This document shows, piece by piece, positions 43,044 to 52,700 of a stretch of DNA of 64,000 nucleotides (positions within the stretch are counted from its first letter, which is position 1; each line of letters opens with the position of its first letter). The DNA is from an uncultured Eubacterium sp. (lineage in GTDB: Bacteria; Bacillota; Clostridia; Oscillospirales; Acutalibacteraceae), in assembly GCA_905234495.1 (NCBI GenBank), contig CAJOHE010000002.1, positions 124,001 to 188,000 on the forward strand. Direction: 5' to 3'. The notes beneath the pieces were generated by a model that was not told where the DNA came from, searched no databases, and was given only the letters and a program-made list of their open reading frames with translations. The position numbers were made by a program, and so were the translations under genes.

Positions 43044-44324
43044 TTACATCACTCTTGTTCCGCCCACGGGACGGATGATGAGAACGTGGCACGAGCCCTC
43101 GCCGAAAACGGCGTCCATCTCGGTTTTGTATGTATCGAGCATATCGTTTGGAACGAACGCCTGAATCGTTCCCGCAAAGCCGCCGCCGTGAACTCGCCAT
43201 GCGCCCCTGCCCTCAAGAAGTTCCTGGCTGATGCAAAGCGCAAGCGAGAGCTTCTGCTCGGTGGGATTATGGGGCGTGAACACGTTCTGATTGTAGAGAT
43301 ATGACGAATAGCCTGACGAGGTGATAACCTCTTTAAACGCGTCAAAATCGCCTTTTTCAAGGGCGGAAACGGCCTTTTCAACCCTGATGTTTTCGTTGTA
43401 GAAATGGTCGGCACGAAGAATTGCGCGGTCGTTTACCTTCTTTGTGAGCTCGGGGATTGCCTTGATGAAATCCTCTTTTTCAATCTCGCGCAGAACCTTT
43501 TTGCCCATAGCCGCCGCAACCGCTTCCATCTCGCTTCTCACAGCGGCGTAATCGTCCGTAAGGTCGCTGTGGTTGCCGTGGGTATCGACTATGCACAGGC
43601 TGTAGCCCGACTTTGAAAAATCGTAGTCAACCTTCTTTATAACGGGCTCTTTGAGGTCCTTGAAATCAATCGTTACGAAGGTGCCGACGGACGAAGCCAT
43701 CTGGTCAAGAAGTCCCGAGGGCTTGCCGAAGAACACGTTTTCGCTGTACTGAGAAGCCTTTGCAATCGTCACCGCGTCAATATTTCCGTCGTTATAAAGG
43801 TAGGAAATGATATTGCCAATGAGCACCTCAAAAGCCGCCGAGGACGAAAGTCCCGAGCCGCCCATAACGTCGCTCGTGGTGCAGGCGTCAAAGCCGCCGA
43901 CTGAATAGCCGAGGTCGTTAAGCCTTGCAACAACGCCCTTTACCATTGAGCTTGACTTGCCGTAGTCCGATTCCTTTGCCGTGAGGTCCGAAATATCCAC
44001 GTTATTCACCGAATGTCCCTCGGACTTTTCGCAGATAACGCTGTCGTCCCTCTTTGCGCAGATTGCAATCGCGTCAAGATTTATCGAAGCCGCAAGCACC
44101 TTTCCGTTGTTGTGGTCGGTATGGTTGCCGCAAACCTCTGTTCTGCCGGGGGCGCTGACAGCCATAACATCTCTTTCGTCGCCGAACATATTTATAAAGT
44201 TTTTCGCCGTGCGGATATAGCGTTCGCGCTGATAATTAACCGCATCGTCGGTTACATACACCCTTTTAAGGCTTTCATCCATTTTGCCGCTTTGAATCGC
44301 GGATATTAGTTCACTTGCTCTCAT
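43044..44324 (-). CDS. galK: Galactokinase
   Basis: A 426-residue GHMP kinase. Galactokinase signature GRTEVCGNHTDHNNGKVLA (about 59-77, equivalent to the GRxNLIGEHxDY of the family), ATP loop GGSGLSSSAAFEVLIG (about 154-169) and the C-terminal GGGFAGTIQAF. Phosphorylates galactose at C1, first step of the Leloir pathway. The longer N-terminus before the signature (about 58 residues) is the form I know in Clostridia. No galT or galE in the window. It lies 24 nt after the TVP38-type gene in the aromatic transcription unit. Confidence 0.94.
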   Translation of the reverse strand: MRASELISAIQSGKMDESLKRVYVTDDAVNYQRERYIRTAKNFINMFGDERDVMAVSAPGRTEVCGNHTDHNNGKVLAASINLDAIAICAKRDDSVICEKSEGHSVNNVDISDLTAKESDYGKSSSMVKGVVARLNDLGYSVGGFDACTTSDVMGGSGLSSSAAFEVLIGNIISYLYNDGNIDAVTIAKASQYSENVFFGKPSGLLDQMASSVGTFVTIDFKDLKEPVIKKVDYDFSKSGYSLCIVDTHGNHSDLTDDYAAVRSEMEAVAAAMGKKVLREIEKEDFIKAIPELTKKVNDRAILRADHFYNENIRVEKAVSALEKGDFDAFKEVITSSGYSSYLYNQNVFTPHNPTEQKLSLALCISQELLEGRGAWRVHGGGFAGTIQAFVPNDMLDTYKTEMDAVFGEGSCHVLIIRPVGGTRVM

Positions 44325-44348
44325 ATTATTCTCCGTTCCGTCGTTAGA

Positions 44349-45119
44349 CTATAAAACAATTTTATATTTTTCCTTTTCCGAATAAATAAGAAGCGTCTGA
44401 TTCATCTGCTTTGACTTTATGCCGAAAAAGATATTAAACAAAAATACCGAGATTCCCGTAAAGGCGACTATTGCAATAAGCATCGTGATAAACCTTGCCG
44501 AGAAGGGATTGAAAATCGCGTTACCGATTGTGGTATACATATAAAGTCTCGGGGCAAAGCCGAGGATACTGAGGCAGGAATAGTAGACAAAATCGTACTT
44601 CATCGAGCCGTAGTACTTTGAAACCATACCCAGAGGTATCGTGGGAACAAGCCTTGAGACAAAGAGAACGTAGGGATTGCCCGTCCCCTTGAACTCAATC
44701 CATTCCTTGATGAATTTGAGCTTTTTGATGCCGAGAATCATTCCCGTCCAGCCGCCGCCGATATATACGCCCTCAACGTATTTCACCGTAAAGAAAAACA
44801 AACAGAAAACAACGTTGATGATTATTGCCTGAGTAATCGGGAACACAACGCCCGAGATTACGCACAGGAAACCCATCGGTATGGGAAGCTGGCATTTTGC
44901 GATGTAAAGCGCAAAGATACATATTAAGATTTCGAAATTTGAATCAAGCTGTGTTATCGCATTGTCGATTTTCTGAAGGAAGCTGATAAGAGCGTTAAAT
45001 CTTATTTCAAGGCTTCCGTGATTTTCAAGGACAAGCGCAAGGAACACGAGAAGCGCCGCCGTAACCACAAGGATTATCAGCGAAAAGAAGCTTGTTCTGT
45101 GCCTTTTTTGCTGTTTCAT
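44349..45119 (-). CDS. TVP38/TMEM64-family (DedA-like VTT) membrane protein
   Basis: 256 residues with about six hydrophobic segments (12-35, 55-72, 75-110, 125-150 re-entrant, 165-200, 205-230). The VTT/DedA-type re-entrant motif reads FVSRLVPTIPLGMVSKYYG (the F-x-x-R-x-x-P-x-x-P pattern). Such proteins are suggested to scramble or flip lipids in envelope synthesis. It is directly upstream of galK and the lipid kinase, 28 nt after pheA. Confidence 0.88.
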   Translation of the reverse strand: MKQQKRHRTSFFSLIILVVTAALLVFLALVLENHGSLEIRFNALISFLQKIDNAITQLDSNFEILICIFALYIAKCQLPIPMGFLCVISGVVFPITQAIIINVVFCLFFFTVKYVEGVYIGGGWTGMILGIKKLKFIKEWIEFKGTGNPYVLFVSRLVPTIPLGMVSKYYGSMKYDFVYYSCLSILGFAPRLYMYTTIGNAIFNPFSARFITMLIAIVAFTGISVFLFNIFFGIKSKQMNQTLLIYSEKEKYKIVL

Positions 45120-45147
45120 TCTGTCACCCTTTTTGTATTTTGCTAAG

Positions 45148-46278
45148 CTAATCCGCCTCGTAGAAATTGCCGAGGAACTCGTAGTGAGGAAGTTCCTCGC
45201 TGAGCGCGCAAATCAGGTCGAGCGTTTCCTCGTCCCTGACGTTGCCGAGTATATCGGTGTAAAAATAATAGCTGAAATTGCCGTCCTCAATCGGTCTTGA
45301 CTCAAGCTTTGTGAGGTTGAGCCCCGCCATTGAGAATCTGCCGAGAATACGGTAGAGCTTACCGGTTTCGTGAGGCACGGTGAAGATAAGCGAAATCTTG
45401 TTTGCGTTTTCGCTTATCAGCAGTCTTTTTGAGATTACGATGAATCTCGTCTTGTTTACAGCCGCATTCTGTATGCTTTTTCTGTAAACCTTAAGTCCGT
45501 ATTTTTTCGCAGCGCTTTCAGAGCAGATTGCGCCGATATGTTTTTTGTCGGACTCTGCGACGTACTTTGCAGCAGCCGCCGTGTTTGAATAGTTTATGCC
45601 GACAAAATCAAAGTTTTTGATGAAGTTGTTGCACTGTGAAAGCGCCTGGGGATGGGAATAAACGTCCACTATATCCTCATATTTCGTGTCGGGCTTTGCA
45701 CACAGGCAGTGCTCAATCTTGAGGTCGTACGCGCCTACAACGTAGAAGCGGTATTTCATAATCAGGTCGTAGGATTCGTGAACCGAACCCGCGGTTGAGT
45801 TTTCAACGGGGATGATTCCGAATTTTGCCTCGCCCTTGTCGACCGCCTCGAAAACGTCCTCAAAGGCTTTGAAATACTTTACGGGATTATCCGGAAACAG
45901 TATTCCCGAGGTCTCGCCGCTGTATGCGCCCTCTGCGCCCTGACAGGCGATGAAGCCGTCCGAGTAGAGCTCGCCGTCGATAAACGAGTCCTCGATAATG
46001 CTGCGAAGTTCCTCGCCGCCGCCGATAATCTTGTGCTGCAAAGCTCTTGAAGCGTCCATAGCGCTTGAAAAGATTGTCTTTATGTACTCGCCCTTGTCGC
46101 CGCATTTTGCCTTGACGTCGTCGAGTATTTCCTGTTCCCTCTTCTCATTGAGAACGGGCATATTGCGCTTTGCCTTATACGCCGCCACCTGCTCGGAAAT
46201 CTCGAGCCTTTTTATGAGAAGGGGTATGAGTTCTTCGTCAACTTTGTCTATTTCGTTTCTTAATTCAAGTAAATCCAT
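45148..46278 (-). CDS. pheA: Bifunctional chorismate mutase / prephenate dehydratase (P-protein)
   Basis: 376 residues with three domains. Chorismate mutase AroQ type (1-85: LRNEIDKVDEELIPLLIKRLE). Prephenate dehydratase (about 105-285: ACQGAEGAYSGE..., GIIPVENSTAGSVHE..., with the catalytic TRF in NKTRFIVI). ACT regulatory domain (about 295-376: ETGKLYRILGRFSMAGLNLT with LESRP, the Phe-binding ESRP). Makes phenylpyruvate from chorismate, usually feedback-inhibited by phenylalanine. Starts 9 nt after the aroC stop. AAGGAC precedes the ATG. Confidence 0.96.
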   Translation of the reverse strand: MDLLELRNEIDKVDEELIPLLIKRLEISEQVAAYKAKRNMPVLNEKREQEILDDVKAKCGDKGEYIKTIFSSAMDASRALQHKIIGGGEELRSIIEDSFIDGELYSDGFIACQGAEGAYSGETSGILFPDNPVKYFKAFEDVFEAVDKGEAKFGIIPVENSTAGSVHESYDLIMKYRFYVVGAYDLKIEHCLCAKPDTKYEDIVDVYSHPQALSQCNNFIKNFDFVGINYSNTAAAAKYVAESDKKHIGAICSESAAKKYGLKVYRKSIQNAAVNKTRFIVISKRLLISENANKISLIFTVPHETGKLYRILGRFSMAGLNLTKLESRPIEDGNFSYYFYTDILGNVRDEETLDLICALSEELPHYEFLGNFYEAD

Positions 46279-46287
46279 TATTAGTCC

Positions 46288-47364
46288 TTAGCCGTTTAAA
46301 ATATCGAGAAGGCAGAACGCCGCGGCAGCTTCCACAACGGGAACTGCTCTCGGCACAATGCACGGGTCGTGCCTGCCCTTAATTTCAAGAGTCGTTTCTT
46401 CCATCGTCTTCAGATTAACGCTTTTCTGGGGCTTTGAAATTGACGGGGTGGGTTTAATAGCAACCCTGAAAACGAGGGGCGCGCCCGTGGTTATTCCGCC
46501 GAGAACACCGCCGTTGTGATTTGAAAGCGTTACAATATTTCCGTCCGAAATGCCGTAGCCGTCGTTTGCGTCCGAGCCGCGCATCTTTGCAAAAGCGAAG
46601 CCCGCGCCGAATTCAACGCCCTTTACTGCGGGGATTCCGAAGAGAATCCTTGAAAGCTCGCCCTCGACGGTTGAAAACATATTGCCGCCGATACCTGCTG
46701 GAAGCCCGATAACGGCGCATTCAATCTCGCCGCCGAGACTGTCGCCTTCCGCTCTCGCCGCCTCGATTTTCTTAATCATCTCTTCCTTCGACTTCTGTGA
46801 GAAGGTCGGGAAGGACTGAGAGGAAAATCTCTTTATCAGCTCTTCGGAAATGCTGTTCGGGTCGTATATTCCGTCACACACGCCGCCTATCTCGGTAACG
46901 TGGGCGCCGACGAAAATTCCCTTTTCAGCGAGAACCTGCTTTGCAACCGCACCCGCGAAAACGAGGGGCGCCGTAAGCCTGCCGCTGAAATGGCCGCCGC
47001 CTCTTATATCATTATTACCGCCGTATTTTACATATGCGGGGTAATCGCTGTGGGACGGCCTCGGAATACTCGTCATATCGCTGTAATCCGAGCTTTTTGT
47101 ATTTGTATTTTCGATAATCATCGCAAGAGGTGCGCCCGTGGTTTTGCCGTCGAGAACGCCCGAGAAAATCTTAGGCACATCTGCCTCTTTTCTCGGCGTG
47201 GCGGTCGTATCCCTTCCGGGTGCTCGCCTTTGCATATCGAGATTAATCTTTTCCATATCGAGCGTAACGCCCGCGGGCAGACCGTCGATAACGCAGCCTA
47301 TCGCCTCGCCGTGGCTTTCGCCGAATACGGAAAGCTTTATTCTGTTGCCAATATCAGAGGACAT
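46288..47364 (-). CDS. aroC: Chorismate synthase
   Basis: A 358-residue FMN-dependent enzyme (last step of the shikimate pathway). Motifs: SVFGESHGEAIG at the start, RRAPGRDTTATPRKEAD, GGHFSGRLTAPLVFAGA, and GRHDPCIVPRAVPVVEA near the end. The ATG at 47364 behind a G-rich ribosome site is preferred over a TTG 15 nt upstream. Overlaps the 3' end of aroA by 11 nt. Confidence 0.98.
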   Translation of the reverse strand: MSSDIGNRIKLSVFGESHGEAIGCVIDGLPAGVTLDMEKINLDMQRRAPGRDTTATPRKEADVPKIFSGVLDGKTTGAPLAMIIENTNTKSSDYSDMTSIPRPSHSDYPAYVKYGGNNDIRGGGHFSGRLTAPLVFAGAVAKQVLAEKGIFVGAHVTEIGGVCDGIYDPNSISEELIKRFSSQSFPTFSQKSKEEMIKKIEAARAEGDSLGGEIECAVIGLPAGIGGNMFSTVEGELSRILFGIPAVKGVEFGAGFAFAKMRGSDANDGYGISDGNIVTLSNHNGGVLGGITTGAPLVFRVAIKPTPSISKPQKSVNLKTMEETTLEIKGRHDPCIVPRAVPVVEAAAAFCLLDILNG

Positions 47365-48553
47365 CTGCTTTACCCCCAATCATATTATAATCCTCAAAGA
47401 ATGAGGGGTAGGACTTGTTTATGCTCTCACAGCCGTCGATTTTCACTTCGCCGTCAGCCGCGAGCGCCGCCACCGAAAATGCCATAACAATCCTGTGGTC
47501 GTTGAAGCTATTCAGCTCAGCCGCGTGAAGCTTTGAGCCCGTAATTTTTATGCCGTCCTCAAGCTCCTCTGCGTCCGCGCCGAGGGCTCTGAGGTTAGTA
47601 ACAACGCTTTCAAGCCTGTCGGATTCCTTGTACCTGAGCCTTTCGGCGCCGCTTATGACGGTAGTTCCTTCTGCATTTGCGGCAAGCACCGCGATAATCG
47701 GAACAAGGTCGGGTATGTTTTCGGCATTCACGTTGCATGCTTTAAGACAGCTTTTTTTAACTGTAACGCTGTCGCCGTCGACTGAAACGTCCGCGCCGAA
47801 ATCTTTGAGTATCTGAACAATGGCTTTGTCGCCCTGCGTGCTTTGCATATCAAGTCCGCTCACGGTGACCTCGCCGCTGATTGCGCCTGCAACGAGGAAG
47901 AACGCCGCCTGCGACCAGTCGCCCTCAACGGTATAGTCGAGCTTTCCGAAGGTCTGACCGCCGTGAATGAGATAGCCGAACTCGGTTTCCCTGACGTTTA
48001 CGCCGTAATCAGCCATAACCTTAACCGTCATATCGACGTAGGGCTTTGACTGAAGCGGGGTTTTGAGAATAATCGCGCTGTCGCCCTCAACGCATGAGAG
48101 CGCGAGCAGAAGCCCCGTGATGTACTGACTGCTGACGTCGCCCGAAACCTCGTAGCTTCCGTTTCGAAGCCTGCCCGAAATGCTGAGGGGCAAGCCGCCG
48201 TCGCTTTCAACGTTTACGCCGAATTTCGGAAGAAGGTTGAGATATTCGCCGAGCGGTCTCTGAGGCAGTCTGCCTTCGCCGACAAAGGTCACTTCCCTGC
48301 CGAGCGCCGCTGCAACGGGAAGCATAAAGCGAAGCGTTGAGCCGCTTTCAAGGCAGTTGAGAGTCGTGCCGCCGTTTTCAAGCGCGGCTGTCACGCCCTG
48401 CGTAGCCCTCATATCGTCTGAATCCGCTATGGGTTCAACACTTCCGCCGCCCGCGAGAAACGAGCATATAAGCGCTCTGTGCGCCGCTGATTTTGAAGGG
48501 GGCGCGCAGACGCATCCGCAAAGGGATGACGGAATGATTCTTACTGTACTCAT
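47354..48553 (-). CDS. aroA: 3-phosphoshikimate 1-carboxyvinyltransferase (EPSP synthase)
   Basis: A 399-residue enzyme with the EPSP-synthase signatures LESGSTLRFMLPVAAALG (about 66-83), LPQRPLGEYLNLLPKFG, SQYITGLLLALS and RYKESDRLESVVTNLRALG. Slightly shorter than the E. coli enzyme (427). Start codon overlaps the tyrA stop by one base. A phosphoenolpyruvate-dependent step of aromatic synthesis. Confidence 0.97.
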   Translation of the reverse strand: MSTVRIIPSSLCGCVCAPPSKSAAHRALICSFLAGGGSVEPIADSDDMRATQGVTAALENGGTTLNCLESGSTLRFMLPVAAALGREVTFVGEGRLPQRPLGEYLNLLPKFGVNVESDGGLPLSISGRLRNGSYEVSGDVSSQYITGLLLALSCVEGDSAIILKTPLQSKPYVDMTVKVMADYGVNVRETEFGYLIHGGQTFGKLDYTVEGDWSQAAFFLVAGAISGEVTVSGLDMQSTQGDKAIVQILKDFGADVSVDGDSVTVKKSCLKACNVNAENIPDLVPIIAVLAANAEGTTVISGAERLRYKESDRLESVVTNLRALGADAEELEDGIKITGSKLHAAELNSFNDHRIVMAFSVAALAADGEVKIDGCESINKSYPSFFEDYNMIGGKADVL

Positions 48554-49380
48554 TATCCGATTTCCTCTTTAATCCTGTTGCCCTCTTTCATCATTTCCTT
48601 GAGCTGGGGCGCGTCGCCGTTTACTATGCAGTACTTGAATTTCATAAGGTTTGATACAAGGTCGTCTATCTCGCGGACGAGAGCGTCCTTATTGTCGATG
48701 AAAAGCTCCGTCCACATATCCGCGTTGATTCTTGCCACGCGGCTAACGTCGCGGTAGCTTCCCGCCGAGAAGCCCGCATGCTGGGGCGCGAGGGGCGAAA
48801 GGACGTAGGAACAGGCAAGAACGTGGGCAATCTGCGAGGTGAAGGCAATCATTTCGTCGTGATGCTCGGGGTCGGTTACAACCGTGCGGGCAAAGCCCAT
48901 TTCCTCGGCGAGTCCCACGAGCGCGTCAATCTTGTTTCTCGGCGTGCCCTCAACGGGCGTGCAGATAAACGAAGCGTTGTCGAAAAGGTTGTTGAGCGAA
49001 TTGTCGTAGCCGCTGACCTCGCGTCCCGCCATGGGATGAGCGCCGATGAAATAAAAATCGAAATCTTCCTTTTCAAGCTCGCGGCAAATCTTTGTCTTGA
49101 TACCGCAGGAATCGGTCACGATGCTGTTTTTCTTGAACAGAGCTCTGTGGTCCTTGATGAACTGAGCGATTGCGTCGGGATAGAAATTAACTATCGTGAC
49201 GTCCGCTCTCGGGATGAGCTTTTCAAGGCTTCCCGTTTCGTCGATAACGCCCTCTTCAAGAGCCCTCTTTGAAACGGTCTCGGTTCTGTTCCAGCCGAGC
49301 ACCGTGTGGTTTGTATTCTTCTTTAAAGTCTTTGCGATACTTGCACCGATGAGTCCAAGTCCTAATACCAAAACATTCAT
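48553..49380 (-). CDS. tyrA: Prephenate dehydrogenase
   Basis: A 275-residue NAD(P)-dependent enzyme: Rossmann start MNVLVLGLGLIGASIAKTL, then DSCGIKTKICREL, FIGAHPMAGREVSGYDNS (the HPMAG motif) and HDEMIAFTSQIAHVLACSYV. No chorismate-mutase or ACT domain. First gene of the aromatic operon behind the promoter at 49423-49451. The ATG at 49380 is chosen because the Rossmann strand begins there; the ribosome site GGAAG is modest. Confidence 0.95.
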   Translation of the reverse strand: MNVLVLGLGLIGASIAKTLKKNTNHTVLGWNRTETVSKRALEEGVIDETGSLEKLIPRADVTIVNFYPDAIAQFIKDHRALFKKNSIVTDSCGIKTKICRELEKEDFDFYFIGAHPMAGREVSGYDNSLNNLFDNASFICTPVEGTPRNKIDALVGLAEEMGFARTVVTDPEHHDEMIAFTSQIAHVLACSYVLSPLAPQHAGFSAGSYRDVSRVARINADMWTELFIDNKDALVREIDDLVSNLMKFKYCIVNGDAPQLKEMMKEGNRIKEEIG

Positions 49381-49422
49381 AGCCGCACTTCCAAATATCA
49401 ATGTATATAATATTTCACAATA

Positions 49423-49451
49423 ATAATATAATATAAATTATAATATGTCAA
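49423..49451 (-). promoter_or_regulatory. Promoter of the aromatic operon (tyrA onwards)
   Basis: TTGACA (49446-49451), 17 nt, TATTAT (49423-49428) on the minus strand. The leader to tyrA is only about 35 nt, too short for a T-box. The rest of 49452-49562 holds nothing recognisable. Confidence 0.7.
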
Positions 49452-49562
49452 ATTATATTATATAAAAACGGACAAAATTTAGAAAGTGTTTAGAATTGAA
49501 TATGAAAACAACTTTCAGAAAGGTGCAGAATTCCGTTTTCTTGCTCTCCCGCTTCGTAAGAC

Positions 49563-49598
49563 AATAAAAAAATACCGCGGAATTAAATCCGCGGTATT
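49563..49598 (-). terminator. Terminator after the 42-residue peptide gene
   Basis: Minus strand ATACCGCGGAT-N4-ATTCCGCGGTAT followed by seven T, starting 7 nt after the small-peptide stop codon. GC-rich 9-11 bp stem. Confidence 0.9.
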
Positions 49599-49604
49599 TG
49601 TGTT

Positions 49605-49733
49605 TTAACCGAAATAGTTGTAATCCGGACCGTCACCAAGGTCGGGGTCATCGTCTGATGTCATAATGATATCCCTGCAGTTGAGGAGATAATTTTTGAT
49701 TTCCATTTCTGGTTCTTCATAAATCTTCTTCAT
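49605..49733 (-). CDS. 42-residue acidic peptide, downstream of the giant secreted protein
   Basis: A short frame with ATG at 49731-49733 and TAA at 49605-49607. Strong ribosome site AAGGAGG 7 nt upstream, placed 12 nt after the stop of the 1662-residue gene; a GC-rich terminator directly follows. Sequence character: MKKIYEEPEMEIKNYLLNC leader-like half, then RDIIMTSDDDPDLG and a GPDYNYFG end. The K-x-Y-x-x-P-x-M-E-I start and the D-I-I-x-T-S box followed by an Asp/Gly-rich tail are a pattern I have seen in many unannotated small proteins of Clostridia and Bacteroidetes; some resemble precursor peptides, but no modification enzyme is near. Function unknown; that it is a real gene is well supported by the signals around it. 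Confidence 0.8.
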   Translation of the reverse strand: MKKIYEEPEMEIKNYLLNCRDIIMTSDDDPDLGDGPDYNYFG

Positions 49734-49745
49734 TAACGCTCCTCC

Positions 49746-52700
49746 TTAGAAATCATTATTACCCGTCTGTACAGGTGAGTAAATCGTGTGGCTGCCTGTG
49801 CCGTCCGTGTAGGTTAAGTAAGCAACGTAGTTGAAGCTTACCGCTCTTGACGGATTGTTGATGTTTACAACAAACTGATCGCCGCAGGTAAGGGTTGTAG
49901 CCTTCATTCTTGCAACGCCGTTCTTGCCAACCTTATCAAGCGTAAGGTCGCTGCCGGTTGTTGATGTATTTGATGTGAACAGATAGCCATATTCTGTAGC
50001 GGTTACGCCTTCAGGTGCTGCGAACGAAGCAACAAGCGTGAACTTTTCAACATTGCCCTGAGCGTTGTATACGGGTGCAACTGTGTCGCGTACGTTGAGC
50101 GTCATTGCGCCTGCATTTCCGAAGTATTCGAAGTAATCGTCTTCGGTCATCGGGATGATGTTGAGGTTGTCGTAAGCGTAGAAGGTGTATTCACCGCCGA
50201 ATGCGAGAGGAGTGAGCGTGTAGCCTTCGCCTTCTGCATAAGCGTCGATATCGTCAACGAGTGCATAAGCGTAAACGTCTTCACCAAGAAGCTCCGGACC
50301 TATCATTTCAGCAAATTCCGTGTTGAGGAACTTAACCTTTTCATTGTAGGTGAAGTCGAACTTGAGAACTGCTGCAAGGTCGTCTGAGATTTCACCGAAG
50401 ATGTCAACATAGGTGTCTACGTCGTTAAGCGGGATTAACTCGTTTCCGTCAAGGAACCATACTACGATTTCGTAGGAATTATCCTGCTCGTGAGCTGCGT
50501 CGATTTCGTAGTGGTAAACCACTGTCATCGGTTGGCTTGCATAGTAGGTGCCCTCTTCTTCGATAAGCTCGCCGCCCTTTTCGGTGTACTCACCGCTGTA
50601 TGCATAGCCTGCATAGTTCGGGATTGAAGGCATATCGGTGATTTCGCCGGTGTTTGCGTCTGCATAAGCAACTGCAAATACCTTAGTCTTAGCGCCGTTG
50701 ATGTCTGCTACGAAGGTTACGGGGAAGTTGTTCGCATCGCCGTCCTTAGCGATTGACTCAACATATGTGTCGCCGTGTACGTAGAAGCTGTATGAAGGTG
50801 CCGTGCTGTAGTACTTGGAAGCCGTCTTAACATTGTTCGTTGAAGGTGCTGAGTAGCAGTAGTACCAAGCGTAGTTTGCGCCCTCGGACTTCTCTGTGAT
50901 GTCCGAAACAACCTCTGCCGTGCCGTCGCCGTTGATTCTTACGCCCGTGCCGTACGAAACATTTTCCATTACTGCGGTATTATTAAGATATACATTGTAT
51001 GTCTTAACGCTGCCGAGTACGCTGCTGATGTAGCTCTGAAGAGCTGCGTCGGTGCCGTAGATAAGAGCAACGTAGCTTGTGCCGTCAACCGTTACGTTCT
51101 GAGTATAGGTGAAGGTCTTTGAGTACATATCCGTATCGTATGCTGCAAGCTGCTCTACGTAAGCTGCGATGTCTGCGGTCTCTGCTGCGTAATCAACAGG
51201 TGTGAGTGCGTTTGCTGCATTTGTAAGAGCCGTTGTCTGAGCGTCGATAGCGGACTGTGCGTCAGCGTATGTTGCGTTCTTCTGTTCTGTTGTGTAATTG
51301 AAATAGGTGTCAGCTGCGATTACGTTGTTAACTGCGGTGAGCTGGTCAACCGAATACTTGTAATCCTCAAGCTTGTTGATGAGTGCGCCCTTTGCCGTAT
51401 CGTGAGCGGTGAAGTTTGCACGGTTGAGTGAGCCTGTGTAGATTGCGGTATGAGAATCGTTGAATGTAATGTGTTCATTCATATCGATTGAAGCCTCATC
51501 CTGCCAACCTGCGAAGGTGTATGTGTAGTTACCGCTGTCGTATGTTGAAGCCTGAGCTCTGCCGATAATAGCGTTAACTGCTGTTGCGTACTGGCTGAGG
51601 GTTTCGCCGTAGTTTACGGTAACTGTTTCAGTTGTTGTGTGAGTAGCGTCGGTGTTGTAGGTGAATCCAACGTCGAAGGTCTTGAGAGACTTAGCATTCC
51701 AAGCGTTAAGAAGATTTGTATATCTGTTGTTAAGTCTTGTCTGGATTGCGTTTGTGGTGAGATGAGTGATATCAAGCTCATCCGAAGCCTCTGTAAGTCT
51801 CTGGTTAATTCCGTTTGAACCTGTTACGCCGTCATACTTCTGAGCGTTTGTGTAGCCGTTTGCATCGGTCTGCGCAAGCCAGTTGCTGATGTAGGTGTAA
51901 AGGTCAACAAGGTTTGAAGCGTCGATTACGTGAATTGTGATATTGAACGTATCGCTTGACTGGACGCAACCATAACCTGCATATGCAAGTGAAGGCTGTG
52001 AGTTCCATGAGTAGAACGAACCGTAGTGAGTGCCCATATAGGAAAGGTCGTAAGACTTGGGACCTGTGGACGACGTGAAGTTTCCGCCTGAAACTGCAGT
52101 TGAAGAAGGAAGGTCAACTGCAAAGTCAGCAGAATAAACGATGAATGCGTCGTGCTTTTCCTGTCCGTCCTGAATGATAGCAGTACCAACTACGGGACTT
52201 GTCTTCGCACCGTTTGTAGTGCCGAAAACTACGTCAAATTCGGGTGAAACTGCATCGTAGATGTATACGTCCTCAGGAGTTCTTGCGAAGAAGCTGTTGC
52301 GGATACCGCTGGTTTCGGATATGCCGAAGTTGTGAACCGAGAAGTCGCCGTTTCCCGAACTACTGCTGAGAAGACCGGGATAGTTCTGCTGTGCATTGTC
52401 AACTGCGTTAGGAGTTGAGGTAGCGGTTGCAGAGTTAATCTCGTTTGTTGTGCCGTATGAAGCGTTAATCGAGATACTGTCAATACCGTTGTTATCCTTG
52501 AGTGCGTCACCGTCGTTGTAACAGTTGTTCTTAATGTTGAACTTACCGAAATCTGCGGTTACTGCATTGTGCGTCATCTTAACGAGAGTTGCGGATGAGG
52601 TATAGGATACGGTCTGAGTAAGAGTATATCTTCCGTGCGTATGCGACATATCGGTCATCGTTGTAAGCTCACCCTGATTTGCAATCGCACCGTCGTCAAT

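Noticed and set aside
49501..49566. 21-codon plus-strand frame starting MKTTFRK
   Set aside because: Too short, no ribosome site, ends in the terminator region of the small-peptide gene.
49605..49733. 42-residue peptide as a known RiPP precursor
   Set aside because: No radical-SAM, protease or transporter partner is near, and Cys content (one) does not fit ranthipeptide/SCIFF precursors.
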